Shown: positions 47,516 to 60,000, counted from the first letter of the stretch. The stretch: DNA of 64,000 bases from Cynocephalus volans (GCF_027409185.1 NC_084463.1:111090133-111154132), one strand, 5' to 3'. The notes: a model not told the origin generated them from the letters alone. Program-made: numbers and translations.

Positions 47516-47810
47516 AAATTGTCACTCGTGGATTTCTAAACTAGTAAGAGACCATCTTTGCCATCACATGGAGAGAGTGTTCCTAGGAATAAACACACCA
47601 AGAGATGGCAAGGGATAGATTCTTACTGACATGATTTGAATCCCTGGATCCAGAACTATCCAGACTTTTTAGTTACACAAGAAAATATATTGTTTTTGCT
47701 TAAAAAAAAAATTATCACCTGTGGTCATCTGGAAAGGTTCCTTTTAAAGGCAAGGATTTGGTGGACCAACTGGCTGCTGTGATAGACTATTACAGAAAGC
47801 ACGAGGAATA

Positions 47811-47911
47811 TGAGGGTAGTTCAAAAAGCCCATGAAAAGATTCATATTGTCTTTTAATTCTATTTTTCCACAAACTTTTTTTTCCCCCACAAACTTTGTG
47901 AAGTACCCTTG
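47811..47911 (-). mobile_element. Mariner-like palindromic MITE, copy 3
   Basis: TA on both flanks (47809-47810, 47912-47913); ends TGAGGGTAGTTCAAAAAG and CTTTGTGAAGTACCCTTG. The centre ATTCATATTGTCTTTTAATT matches copy 2. A tandem duplication of the CCACAAACTTT arm adds about 20 bp, giving 101 bp. Confidence 0.8.
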
Positions 47912-48149
47912 TACAAGTGCAAGGGTTGTGCTGGTTGCTTCTAACTATGCTAGAAAACCTAAAGAAAATTATAGGTCTGAGATTTCAAATTCTTTGCTCA
48001 GGGCATGTTCAGAAAACAGGAGTTTTCTATGATTGTCCTAAAAAAATTATTTCTTATAGCCACAGGACTAACACACCAAAAATTAGAAGCAGAATCTGGT
48101 TCAGTAGAATGCTGAATTATGACCAAGGGAGAATTAACAGTTTTATTTG

Positions 48150-48790
48150 ATCTCTGATGTTGAAGTTAGAGCACTGACTAGAAAAGAATGGGACTCCAAA
48201 AATGGTATTCTGTGCTCCCCAAATCCATTGAGTGTCCCTTGCCTACAGAAGCAGCCTCCTTCCTCCCCTGATGAGGCTGGTCTTACCTTTCTTGAAAACC
48301 CCATTGTGATCTTATGGTAACCGGGAAGGTCCCAGTGATCTCCACCTCCTAGTATTAAATGCACCTGTGTAGTCCTCTCCCACACTGAATAGGGTTGACC
48401 TATGTAACCTATAGAACATTGCAGAAATGATGGGGTGTGACTTCTGAGGCTAGACCATAAAAGATACTGCAGTTTCCACCTTGTTCTCTCTTAGACCTGG
48501 GAAAGGCCAGATGCCATGCTGTGAGGACACTATAGAGAAGTCTACATGGCAAGAAACTGAAGCCTCCTGCCAACAACCAGGGCTAAGTTGCCAGGTATGT
48601 GAGTGAGCCATCTTGGAAACAGATCCTGCAGCCCCAGTCAAAACCTTGATGACTGTGGCCCCATCTGACATCTTGACATCAACTTCAGGAGAGAATCTGA
48701 GCCAGAACCACCCAGCTAAGCCAATTCCAGACTCCTTCCCAAAGAAACTGTGTGAGATAATGTTTGTCATTTTCAGTTGCTACAGAAAAA
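48150..48790 (+). mobile_element. MaLR/ERV-L-class LTR (MLT1-like)
   Basis: GAAATGATGGGGTGTGACTT, CTGAGGCTAGACCATAAAAG, ATGCTGTGAGGAC, GAGTGAGCCATCTTGGAAAC, CCAGAACCACCCAGC, and an end like AGATAATGTTTGTCATTTTC. This is a known old LTR layout. The right end may run to about 48800. It could be the 5' LTR of the ERV-L relic that follows. Confidence 0.65.
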
Positions 48791-50059
48791 TAGATAATAC
48801 AGGCCTCATCTTGTGCAGGGATATCAATTTTCCTCCTTTTCCACCCTATCTCCTCTCACTAACTTCAGACCTATAAATTGAGTCAGACCCTGGCATGTTC
48901 TACAGGACCAATTACAAAGTACATCTGAGAAGACAAGGATTACTTGCCAGAAGAATGGCAATATTTTGCTAAACTGCATTAGCAAAAAGTTGAAAAATGT
49001 GTGTAGGAACAGACTCTGAGCGTGCAAGATCAAGGAAAGAACAGAATTTTAGATTGGGCTGAATTTATTGACATGAGAACAGCTACTAGAGATTCTGGAG
49101 TCTCACTAGTTTGGGTAGCTAGGAGTGTTCTAGTTATGCTAACTTGGTTAATTAAAAACTCAACTGGTGACTGAAACTAAAGTTCAGTTGCCATAAATTT
49201 CTTGTTATAATGTTGAAGACAAACTCCAAAGTTTTGGGAAGAAAGCAACATTGAAGTGGGCCCAAAAGGGCCTAGAGCACATTATGTTCACACCATAGCA
49301 TGAAGAAATAGATTGGTGAGGATAATACAAGCATCCCTGAACATTACTGTAATGGCTGTCCTCTGGGGATAAATGTTGCATATGTTGGCATTGAAATGGG
49401 CTTTCTAATTTCAATGCTGGTGCAGGATTCTGAGGTGGCAGAGGCCAGGCAGCAGAACATAACTGTCATAGTCACATTGAGCACAATTACTAAATTGGGT
49501 CAGAGTAGTAAATGAAAGGTTTGGCCCACAGAGATCTTTGGTGGTGGGTAATTGATCATAAAGTTTCTAATACTAAAATAGATTGGTAGCTCACTAAGAA
49601 CTTAAAGATCTGTGCAAATGAACAAACTCTAGGACTCACTAGAGACACCACTAAGAGTAATAGCCCTCATCCATTTCCTAGTCCTGGGAAATTCACAGAC
49701 CCAGAGGACCTTGAATACAGAGTACGCTATGTACCTTTGATAAAGGACCTTGTTATTACATCAAAAGTATGATGTGTAAATCCTTCCTTCAGCTTTTCCC
49801 CAAAGGAACATATAGTCATTTACTATGACAAAACTGTACAAAGGAGAAAAAGGAAACATCTTGACTTTAAAGAATTATCAGACAGTAGTGTTAATCCCTG
49901 GTGACCCAGAATACTATGCTCACAATACTCACTGGTCTTACTGTATATCCCATTATCCAGGAGCAGCTGGCCTTTAGAACTCTTGAATGGCTTTTTGAAG
50001 ACTCAGTTCCAGTGCCATAGTGATGGAGCATTTTGCAAAGTTAGGGCGTTGCTTTATCA

Positions 50060-50254
50060 CAGGGATTAGCTAACTACAGTCGGAGGGCAAATATGGCCCA
50101 CGTTCTGTTTTTGCACAGCCTTTAAGAGTGATTTTTACATTTTTTAAGGATTGTAAACAAAAAGAAAGAATATGTGGCAGATACACCATATATGGCCCTT
50201 AAAGCCTGGAATACTTACTATCTAGTCCTTTACAGAAAAGTCTGCAAACCCCTG
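50060..50254 (+). mobile_element. Non-autonomous hAT element inside the ERV-L relic
   Basis: Ends CAGGGATTAGCTAACTACAG and TCTGCAAACCCCTG are inverted-repeat-like; the inner text GGGCAAATATGGCCCAC and ATATGGCCCTTAAAGCCTGG and CAGAAAAGTCTG matches a common mammalian hAT element that reads as a palindrome around a GGCCC motif. Confidence 0.75.
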
Positions 50255-50479
50255 CCCTATAGCATTATGTGTTGTGAACCAGCAATCAACATAAAGTGCC
50301 ATCTCTCCCTTATCTACAACATATCAGCTGGGAAATCAAGGAGTGAGATAAGTCCCTCTCACTATTGTATCTACTGATCCACTCATAAACTGTTTTGTTT
50401 TCTAATCTCACAACTTTGAGCTTTGTCTATTTAGAAGTCTTAGTATCCAAAAAAGGAATGCTCCTCAGAAAACCCAAGA

Positions 50480-50809
50480 ATGGTTCCACTTAACTGGAAG
50501 TTTATATCATTAGTTGATTATTTTGGGCTCTTCACCCTATTGGAACAACAGGGAAGAAAAAGAGGGTACTGTATAGGCTTGGATGATTTATCCTTGATAT
50601 CAGGGGAAATTTGGTTGCTGCTACATAATGCGAGCAAGGATGAGAATGTTTTGAACCCAGGGGATGCTTTGGGTCACCTCCGAGTACTGCCATGTACAGT
50701 GGTAAAAGTAATAGGAGCTATAGCAATCCAATTCAAGCAGAACCACCAGGGACTCAAATTCTCAGGAATGAAGATTGCCAAATCAGGAGAAAACCTCAAC
50801 CAGCTGTAG
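50480..50809 (+). pseudogene. ERV-L dUTPase-like remnant ORF (109 codons)
   Basis: A continuous frame from ATG 50480 to TAG. Features of the ERV-L dUTPase are visible but decayed: an opening MVPLNWK, a GxxxG-type segment GYCIGLDDLSLISGEIWLLL in place of the conserved aspartate motif, then a hydrophobic LLLHNASKDE. The conserved GVIDxDYxGE-type motif has lost its Asp-Tyr, so activity is not expected. This is an old endogenous retroelement fragment, not a host gene on present evidence. Confidence 0.7.
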
Positions 50810-51054
50810 ATGCTGGCCAAATGAATATAGAATAGATTATAATGGAAGTATGTTTTAAAAGTGGCTTTAAGACCAGTTGCAGAAATATGGATATAGTAGT
50901 TACCCATCTTCTCTGTTCTATTTTGTATATATCTACATGTTAATCATTCCCATTGACTTGTTTTCTGTCCTAGTTTATATAAGATGTATTGATAATTTAA
51001 TGATATTTTACTAAAGTTAATTTATTAATTTTGATAATTATACTACAGCTATAT

Positions 51055-51142
51055 AAAATGTTAACATTAGGGGAGGCTAGGTGAAGGGTATCTATTTTTA
51101 CAACTTCTCTGTAAGTCTAAATTTATTTCAAAATAAAAAGTA
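51055..51142 (+). mobile_element. L1ME-type 3' end
   Basis: ATGTTAACATTAGGGGAGGC, then GGGTATCTATTTTTACAACT and TCTCTGTAAGTCTAAATTTA, ending AAAATAAAAAGT, is the usual end of an old L1ME element. Confidence 0.7.
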
Positions 51143-52904
51143 AAAAAACCCCAACACAACTATCATAAAAACATAAGAATATATAATTTAGAAATACATA
51201 TTATAAAAAGTGATGAAACTGTAGATGCAACCTGACAATAAAAAATAAGATGCACTTACATAATGTCTGCGTTCCTTTTTTAAAAATGCAAATGGTGTTA
51301 AATGTATCTTATAAATGACACTAGAGTCATACCAGGAATTTTTCTTCTATCATTTCTTCAATTCTTTCCTTCTTAAAATTCTCTCATCTCTCTGAAACTA
51401 TGAGAGAGATACTGGAATCTCTGGATATATCTTATATGTCTCTTAAATCACCCTCCTCCAATACTTTGTTTTTCTGGAATGATTCTTGACTTTACTCTTC
51501 CAGTTTTGCTAATTTGCCCTTCATCAGAGTCCATTTGCGTTTAGTCCATTTTTTAATTTTAACAATATTTAACTGGTTCTTTTTCAAAAAAGTTCTCATT
51601 TCATGGATGCAGTATTCTCTTATATTCCTCTGTGGATATTCTGTATAAGGATTAAATTTATAAAAATGTATATAAGGCACTTAGAATAATGCCTGATACC
51701 ACACCCAGTATGCACCAAATAAATATTTCAAAGATCCTCCTCTGTTTAATAACTATTTGCTTGAGTGTTATTCTTTTGTCAGTGACACCCTTTCATGGTA
51801 CTGGTTTTCCTTGGCTATCTGTTGGATCTTGGTTTTGTTCTCATCTTGTTATGATTCTGTTTCTCATAGTTTGCTCTAGTGATTGTGAGGGAAGAATAAC
51901 ATGTAATATTGGACAAGGTATACCAGTGGCTAATATTCTGGGTGTGAAGTGAGGCTTCCTTTCCTGGATGTAGCCACCTAGAGTACTAACCGGTTTACCT
52001 GCCCCATTTCTAGAGTTACTGTGCTACTAAGGGGCAAATACCATTCTGGGGTACCCCTGGCTTTAAAGAAGAGTGAATGGGGGAAGAAGCCAACTAAACC
52101 AGAGGTTTCAAATTCCATTCCCCAAGTTACCCTTTATGGTTGTTCTAGGACACTGTGCCCTTCTCCAGTACTACGTATCTATCGCTTCTGAGGTTGGATT
52201 TTGACTCTTACTCTGCAATTTGATCCTGTCTGTTATTCAAATTTCAGAGTCCTCAAAATTTGAAATCTGCTGGTAATCTTGGGCTCCAATAATCTTGGGC
52301 CATGCCTTATTTTATTTTATTTTATTTTATTTTATTTATTTTTTTAAAACAACTTGGTGCCTTATTTACCCGGAAAACTCAGATTCATGGTTTGGGACTC
52401 AAAGTATTTTTTTCTCTCTAAGTTTTTCTTTGACTCATACTTCTTTGACCATATTTCTTCTCTGAACTTAATAGCCCCTTCCATACACCTTCATTGCTAT
52501 TTGCAAACATTTATGTCCTCCCCTACCAAACTGGGAACAAATTAACAAAAGAAAGATATGTTCTCCAAAGGTCTATTAGTAATTCCACTGTGTCCACCAG
52601 ATTATTTCCCTTAGATATTCGTGCTGGGAGTAACTTCCACTTTGTGTGCTTTTTAAAAAGTGAAAATTCTGATATCACTAAAATGTGGAATTTATTACCA
52701 CAGACCAAGAATAAAAAAGGTTTAACTTGCCTTATCTATGATGAAAATAATTAGGATGAACAATCCTAGGAAAAGCAATTAGGACGTAGGTAGTTTACTC
52801 TATCCTAGAGAATAAACAGATTTTTAACCCTTTAAAAAGGCTCATCTCCAGACAAGTTTATGCTAACCATGTATCATTCTTATGTATTCACTGGGAGAAG
52901 AATA
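51143..52904. other. Intergenic; one (TTTTA)n tract
   Basis: No gene was recognised. A (TTTTA)n run lies at 52307-52346. Text at about 51340-51960 may be an old LINE fragment but is unassigned. Confidence 0.45.
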
Positions 52905-53625
52905 ATAAACGGGAACACTATGGGCTTTGTAGTAAAGCAGATGTGACTTGGAATCTCAGGTTTGCTACTCATTAGCTTTGTGAAACTGGATAAGCAACTT
53001 GAACACTCTGAGCCTGTGGGAAGTGCCTCCTAAAATGGCTCACAATGATCTCTGCCTTCTGGTATTCATGCCCTTGTGTAATGTCCTCCCCTTGAATATG
53101 AGAGACTTGCTTTTAATGAACAGAATATATCAAAAATGATGGGATGTTACTTCCAAAATTAGGTTACAAAAGATTATGACTTCAGTCTTACTGGCACTTT
53201 CTCACTTGTTCATTTTGATGAAGTCACCTGGCATGCTGTGAGCTGCCCCATAGAGGTCCACCTGTCAAGAAACGTCCAACAGCCTTCGAGAGACTGAATC
53301 CTGCTGACAGGAGGGAGCTTGAAAACAGATCCTTCCCTAGTGGAGCCTTGAAATTATTGCAGCCCTGGCCAACACCTTCATTGCAGCCTGTGGGAGACTT
53401 GGAGGCAGAGTTTGAAGCTAAGCTGCACTTGATTCCTGACCTATAAAAACTGTTAGATAATAAATGTTGATGTTTTAAGCCACTAGTTTTGGGGTAATTT
53501 GTTATGCAATAGGTAACTAACACAAAGCCTTAGTTTCCTCATCTCTAAAATGGGGTCGATAGCCTACATCACAGAGTTGTTATAATTAAATGAAATAACA
53601 TATATAAAACATGTCATTTAATATA
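52905..53625 (+). mobile_element. MIR SINE split by an LTR
   Basis: The left part (to about 53014) ends ...ACTCTGAGCC and the right part resumes at 53530 with TTAGTTTCCTCATCTCTAAA. Together they restore the MIR order. The LTR at 53015-53524 sits between them. Confidence 0.85.
53015..53524 (+). mobile_element. MaLR/MLT1-like solo LTR inside a MIR
   Basis: It begins TGTGGGAAGTGCC and ends AATAGGTAACTAACACA, with ATGCTGTGAGCTG, ATAATAAATGTTGATGTTTT and AAGCCACTAGTTTTGGGG inside. Flanks GAGCC (53010-53014) and AAGCC (53525-53529) differ at one base: a 5-bp duplication. Confidence 0.88.
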
Positions 53626-53734
53626 TGATCAAAAAGAAAAAAAAAAGGTAACTATTCTTATTAACTAAAGTCCACTAAGAATTTCTACCAGGCAATGTTG
53701 GGCTATAACATTGCTGGTATTAAAATAATGATGT

Positions 53735-53945
53735 TTAAACGTGCTATAGCATTTTACACAGTGATTTTACATACATTAGATTATTTGATTCTCTGAGCAA
53801 GGCTCCGAGTTAAACAGAGAATATTATTCCTCTGAACAGAGATGAAGAACCTGATGATCAGAGAACTTAAATTATTTGTCCAAGTCTCCACAACTAGAAC
53901 GTATCAGAGCTGAGATTCAAACCTGGTCCTTTTCCCATCATGCTG
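53735..53945 (-). mobile_element. MIR SINE, reverse orientation
   Basis: TGATTCTCTGAGCAAGG, then AACTTAAATTATTTGTCCAA and AGAGCTGAGATTCAAACCTG are the reverse MIR layout. Confidence 0.7.
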
Positions 53946-56059
53946 ACATTCAACACTTATTTAATGGACAACTATTAGGTATCAGGTATTATTCTAAGCC
54001 CTGAGAATACAAAGGTGGATAAGAAAGTCAGGGTGTCTGCCCTCATGGAGCTTACATTCCCTCTTATAGTCTATAAAATTGGAAATAATCTAAACTTTTC
54101 ATTAATTAAACCTTTCCTATGTTTAGTCTGGATTAGTGTGGTTTTAAATATTTTATGACTTGGAAATGCAATATTTACTTTATCATTAAATTTGTCCTGA
54201 TTCCTGAGTCCATTTCACAATCAGTGATGTAATACAAGGTGGAGAAATGGTTGTTTCAGTATTTGACTGGCCAAATACCAGATAAATGCTCCATACATAC
54301 ACCATACAACTCTTCATTGATTTTGGTAAAAGTCTGTCTTAAATTTCAGAACTTTATTTCATAAGCTGTCATGCTCTGCTATAAAGTTTAACGAAAGTCT
54401 GCCTTTTTCCTTGAGTACAAAATTAAACAAAAATAGAATAGTTCGGTGGTGTTGCACAGTTTAAGGAGTGCTGGACTTACTTGATGCATGCAGGCACAAT
54501 GTGAGAACTTCCTAACCAGTAGGCAATTTATTGTGAAAATATTAGTTAAGAATCATAACTTCAAGCCCACAACAGACTAGAGCTCTACAATGTACCTGAT
54601 TAGATAATGAAGTCTGAGAGTAGCTTGTTTTCTAGAATAAGTACAGTTTGTCAGAAATTTTTTTCCCCCAAAACCTTTCTGAAAAAGGATGCTGTCTTAG
54701 TTACTGATGACAGCTGTCTGGTTGAATTGTGGTGCTTTGATAGACCATATGCATATTTAAAAGCCGGGATGCACACTTGAAATTGCTGTTAAAGTGGATG
54801 TACTCTACAGTCATCTTCACTGCTGCCTCTTGAAATAGATGCTTGGATGAGGGAAAAAAATGGTGAGTGAATGTTGCTGATGAATTTGGGAAAATCTTTT
54901 AAGGACTCCAAAAGCTTTTGAGGCTTTGACTTTCTATTTCATATAAGAAGTGATGTCTAACCTTTTTATTTATACACCTAGAATAGTAAAAGCAACATAT
55001 TTATACATTTAGAATAATAAAAATAACATTTTGATTTTAAAAGTTCTTCTGTAAAGACCCAAGGAACTTCCTAAGTTTTAGGCAATTAACTCTTCCATAG
55101 CTATAACATAGTCATATAGCCTACTGTAGAATTAACTGCCTAATACCTATGAAGTACTCAGGAAATGGACATCCAGAGTGATTTTTAAAAATGTGTTTTA
55201 ATAGCATACTAGAAAAAAAGCTTGGAATAAAACCTTATTCTGTCATTCCAAGCTTTCCCAGTGCTGTATCATTCAGACCAGGGTTCCCTTTACACATTTT
55301 GGGCAGGGAGGTAGGGGTTACTTTATAAGAAGTCTTGAAATCATATAATTCAAGAGATAGAGAGAGCTTAAAAACTAAGCTGAAAAATAATTCCGACAGT
55401 GAAATTCCTAGGAGAGCGTCCTCTTTGCTCCTCTAACCATTAATATCCTACTATTCTGGGATCCTCTTTCCAGAGGGACAGGGGAAGAATAGGGAAGAGT
55501 TGTGGCAGCAAAAAGGACATGGTGGTAGCAGTCAACTTGAAGAGTTAATAGATGAAGCTTGGAAACTCAACATTCATCCCTTCACTTAACAAAAACAAAA
55601 TGAAGCAAGACAAATTTGGGCATTTTAATAAATCATGGGTCTTTGATTAATGCACTACAGTTCTCTATGACAAAAGGTAACCACCACCAAATTTTGCATG
55701 CTCCCAAATTTGGATAGTTGTCCAATTGAGCAGTGCCACAAGGAACCTAGCATGGTTCTGTATGGGATGAAAAGAGGTCTAAAGTATGGTCTCTACCCTT
55801 AAGATGGAGAATCTTTCAATTAATACGTATATTTTCCAAAGCAGGGTACCTAAAGTGCTGGATCTCCTCAGAAGTCTTTAAAGGTCCTGGTATCATCCAA
55901 ACTTTGAGCTTCCCAAAAGAAAGGGTCCTATGTGGGTGGATATTACACCTGCACTAATGGGTCTAAAATACTTATTACAATAGGTGCTCCTTCAATGTCC
56001 TCATACATTTACAAATATCCCTTAGAGGTGGTAACCTAACCCTGACCCCTTCCCCATTT
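53946..56059. other. Intergenic, nothing recognised
   Basis: AT-rich. A tandem pair of ATTTATACA(C/T)...TAGAATA(G/A)TAAAA units occurs at about 54965-55025. No gene was recognised. Confidence 0.45.
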
Positions 56060-56480
56060 GAGAACCAAAATGGCTTTCCATCGTATTTGAAATGAAATCC
56101 AAACTCCTTATACTGGCCTGTAAGACCCTAAGTGATCTGCCTCCTTCCTACCTACTGACAACTTATACCAAGCTTCTGGTGCTCTCTTTATTCCAGCCAT
56201 AGTAGTCTTCTTTCTATTCCTCAAACACACCAAGCTCTTTTCTGCATCAGTGTTTGTATATGCTTTCTCTCCATGTGGAATATTTTTTCCCCAATCTTCA
56301 TTTGATTGGCTCCTTCTTATGACTCAAGCCTCAGCTCAAATGTCACTTTCTTAGAGATCTCAGATCACTTTCAGTTAACACCCTCCTTCGTTTACTCTCT
56401 GACATTATTCTTATTTTCTTCATAGCACTCATTAGTTATTATGCCTCTTCCACTAGACTAAATTCTTTGAGAGGAAAGAT
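56060..56480 (+). mobile_element. L2 3' region
   Basis: TGAAATCCAAACTCCTTATA, CTGGCCTGTAAGACCCTAAG, TGATCTGCCTCC, CAGCTCAAATGTCACTTTCT and TTCATAGCACTCATTAG are the L2 order. The tail is missing. Confidence 0.8.
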
Positions 56481-56904
56481 ACCTTTTTTTGGTTTGTTTC
56501 TTAGTGTTGCTATGGATTTAGTCTGATATTTCTTTCAGCATGTCTATGGAATTTTAGGAAGGCATTTAGGTCATATTAAGCCTCAAGTCCCAGCTTGTTT
56601 GGGGAAAGACATTTATTTTGATCAAAGGAGTTTGTCAAGAAAGTCATACAAGCTGCAATGTGACAGACTTCACCTTGTCAACACATAACTCTTCTAACAT
56701 GAAGTTAAAATAATACTTAAGGGGACTTGTTTAAAACTTTGACAGGAAGCAACTTTGAAGGGAGAGGACCACCCAAATTATTTCTGGCTGATATTTTTCT
56801 CTGCAAAGCCTAAGACTTATTATTTTTTAAATTCCATCATCTTTATCAGGGTCTTCAGCAAATTAGAGGAAAAACAAACAAATATGTTTCCAAGGTTAAT
56901 TTCT

Positions 56905-57002
56905 TTCTTCTTTTTGGCTGCTGGCCGGTAAAGGGATCTGAACCCTTGACCTTGGTGTTATAACACTGAACTCTAACCAACTAAGCTAACTGATGAGCCC
57001 TC
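56905..57002 (-). mobile_element. Monomeric tRNA-Ile-derived SINE
   Basis: CTTTTTGGCTGCTGGCCGGT, AAAGGGATCTGAACCCTTGA, CCTTGGTGTTATAACACTGA and CTAAGCTAACTGATGAGCCC in reverse. Flanks CCAAGGTTAATTTCT and CCAAATTAATTTCT suggest a near-perfect duplication. Confidence 0.88.
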
Positions 57003-60000
57003 CAAATTAATTTCTAATTTGAATTACACACCTACAGCCTAAGCTAAAGAGTAAAATACATTATCAAGTTGCTCCACTAAGAGAAATAAAATGGCATTTG
57101 ATGATATCTAATATCAATATATATGCTGACTTAGCTTCTGGTCTATAAAATATAACCAGGAGCAGTTTCAAATACCACTACTATGGTAGAAGGCTGAATA
57201 ACCAGAGATCAGACAATCTTAGTTTGGGACTTGCAGCTGTTTACCATCAATAAATTCTAGTTTTATATTGCTTTGCCTTTAGACTCTATATTAAGATGAT
57301 TTTGCCTATGTTAATAGAAAACCCAACTTGAACTGTCTTGAACAATAAAGGACACCTATTAGCCTAGGTGACAAGGCTTAGCCGTGATCAAGTGTGGTTC
57401 AGTCAGAGCTGTGGTTTAATTTCTCTCTAATTTTTTGGCTCTGTCCTCTTCTATGTATTGGCTTTTTCCACAAGCTGGTAGCTAAGAGAGCTGTAGATTA
57501 GATCTTCCACATACACAGGACATTTATCTCTTCTTAAGAGTGGGAAAACGCCTTTTTTTCAAAGCTCTCATAATCCTGTCCTTGCTTCTCACTGGCCTGT
57601 ATTGGTTCACATGCTATTCTTAGACCAACTCCTGTGGCCAGAGTAATACTATACCTTAATTGGCTTAGATCCAGGATCCTGAACAATTTCTGTAAGGTTA
57701 ATAGCATTAGACTCACTAGTGTTTTTCTAACAGTGAGTCATAACCCAAGAATAAAGCATGAAATTAATTTTTGGATCCTAACCATCATTTGAAAAATTAA
57801 ATAAAATATAAAACTTGAGATTGCATTACACATATAGATGGTTTAGTACTATTTTATGAAACTTTAGTGTACACACACACACATGCACATCTGGATCACA
57901 ATGTAAAATCTGTTTCTTTTTGTGATTTGATGTCAAAAAACAGTTTGAAAGCTACTGTCAGACAAAATATGATCACTTTCAAAGTTGGTGTGGGGTCAGC
58001 TTCTGCTTAAGTACATGGATTATGCAGAAGAATGAATTCCTGAAAGAAAATCAGGGTACAATTTGGGAGAGAAAAATAGACGCTGGGGAGATAGTCAACA
58101 ATTTCCTCTGTAGCCTGCCTGACACTTTAGTTACTATTTAATCTTTATTGGATTCCAATATAGTCATAACCATACATATTTTAGTTTCCCCTCCAATAAT
58201 TCCTAAATTACAAAGTATGTCTCCCTTATGAAAAACCACTTTACTTCTCGCATCCAATAAGTATTCATGATGGAGCAATTTATAAATTTTATCATTTGAT
58301 TGGTGGAAAGTATTACAGTAAGACTCACTGAAAAAGCTTGGCTTCTAAGAAAAAAACCACATCTATTTTAAATAACTGAGCACATATTATCATCACCCTA
58401 ATCTTTATTTAGGTTTAGATTTTGATCTTATCTGATAAGAACTTTAGACTTCATTCTAGTTCAACCCCTTTTTATTTATTTATTTATTTATTTAACCCCT
58501 TTTATTTATTAAAACGAAGAAACTAAGGGCTAGAGAGGGGGATGAACTTATGTAAGGCAATTAATTAGTTGCAGAACACAAGTCTCTTGACACCCACTTC
58601 AGAATTCTGTCCATTGCGCCAATTAACAGTGCAATTACACCACCTTTAAAAAAATGAAAATAAATAAACTTGTATAAGTTCCAGAGGCATATACAGTTGA
58701 TGGATTCTTTCAAGAACTGTAGCTGAATTATATTTTGGGAAGTAAAATTTTTTGCATTTTTAAGGCAACAGGGGGACTTATTAAAGAAACGCTGCTCTTG
58801 AAATCTTTGAAAGACAAACGCTAGTTAGTTACTGCCTTTTCCCTTTAAGCAAGGCTACAGATCATAAAGCAACTTTTTTGTAATGTTTATACTATGAATT
58901 AAATTTCACTTTCCTCACTTTTTAAACTAGAAAATTCCATTCACTGAGCACTTCTTATATGATTAGAAATTTTACAAATGATCCCAAGGAAGTCTCAGCT
59001 ACAATACAATTGATGTATTTATGTATAAGTGGTGGTAGGGCAAGATTGACATATGAACAATCCTCATTAAGAAGTCAAGGCAATTTCAATTACTTGAAAT
59101 ATAGAAAGTCCTTTTGGGTTGTACATATCAAGGGAACTTTACTGTTTCATGAATATGCAGGAAGGATAGGTGTCATCTGACAGTGCCATGAGTATCATTT
59201 AGACCAGATAGCTCTGCCATTAAGTGGAATGCCACCCATTTCTTCCTTTAAGAGTTGTTATCTCTTTTGTGTGAAAGGGTTTGTTTCTAGCTCCAGATAC
59301 AAGACAGAGCCTCTAGTATCAGTGTCAGGGAAATTATAGTGGCAGAAGGGTAACCAAAGGGCTTTGCCAAGTACGCAAGACAGGAAGGCTGGCAGTGCTC
59401 CTTACTTTGCTTTGGTTTTATTTACACAATGGAAAGCAAATTTTAGGTAGGGTTTAAAATAAAGAAGAATCTTCTATTTTGGGATTCAGTCATGGTAACT
59501 ACAGCAAGGTTAGGGTAATCTATTTGGAAGTAGACTTGCCTATCATCCAGCAGGTACCAGACCTACCTTCAGGTACTGAATTCCATTCTTACTAGCTATG
59601 TATATCCATAGGTTAGTTCTGATTATAGAACAGGCAAGCAGTTGGCATCAAGAACCGAGTTGGGTAGGATCAGCATTAAAGAGGCCTAGTAGCAGATAGA
59701 AGGGTTCCAGTTAATGAGCTTGGATTTAAATGCAGTCATCTAGACACTCAGAGAAGGAAGTTATGGGAAAAGGATTGAAAAACAAGAGTGGTCTGGCATC
59801 TTAAAAGGCTGACATCCTGAACAGATGACCTAACCAAGGGCTCAGGATCAGTAATCACATAGGAGTCTAGTTACCAGACTTGAGGTATAAGCTGCACAGA
59901 TATCACAACATTGCACACACTGCTCAAAGTAGGGTATATTTAATTCTGGAATTAGTAGATAAAAAGCATTGCATGTATGAGAAATTATGATGCATCTTTT

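Larger units (their letters stand above)
48990..50880 (+). mobile_element. ERV-L/MaLR internal relic
   Basis: The clearest part is 50480-50880, with a dUTPase-like frame and the following text AGACCAGTTGCAGAAATATG, which in ERV-L/MaLR internal sequences comes after it. Text around 49985-50030 (AATGGCTTTTTGAAGACTCA, then GTTCCAGTGCC) also reads like the ERV-L pol to dUTPase junction. Assignment of 48990-49980 is weaker. The relic is defective throughout, with many stops, and is interrupted by a hAT element. Confidence 0.6.
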
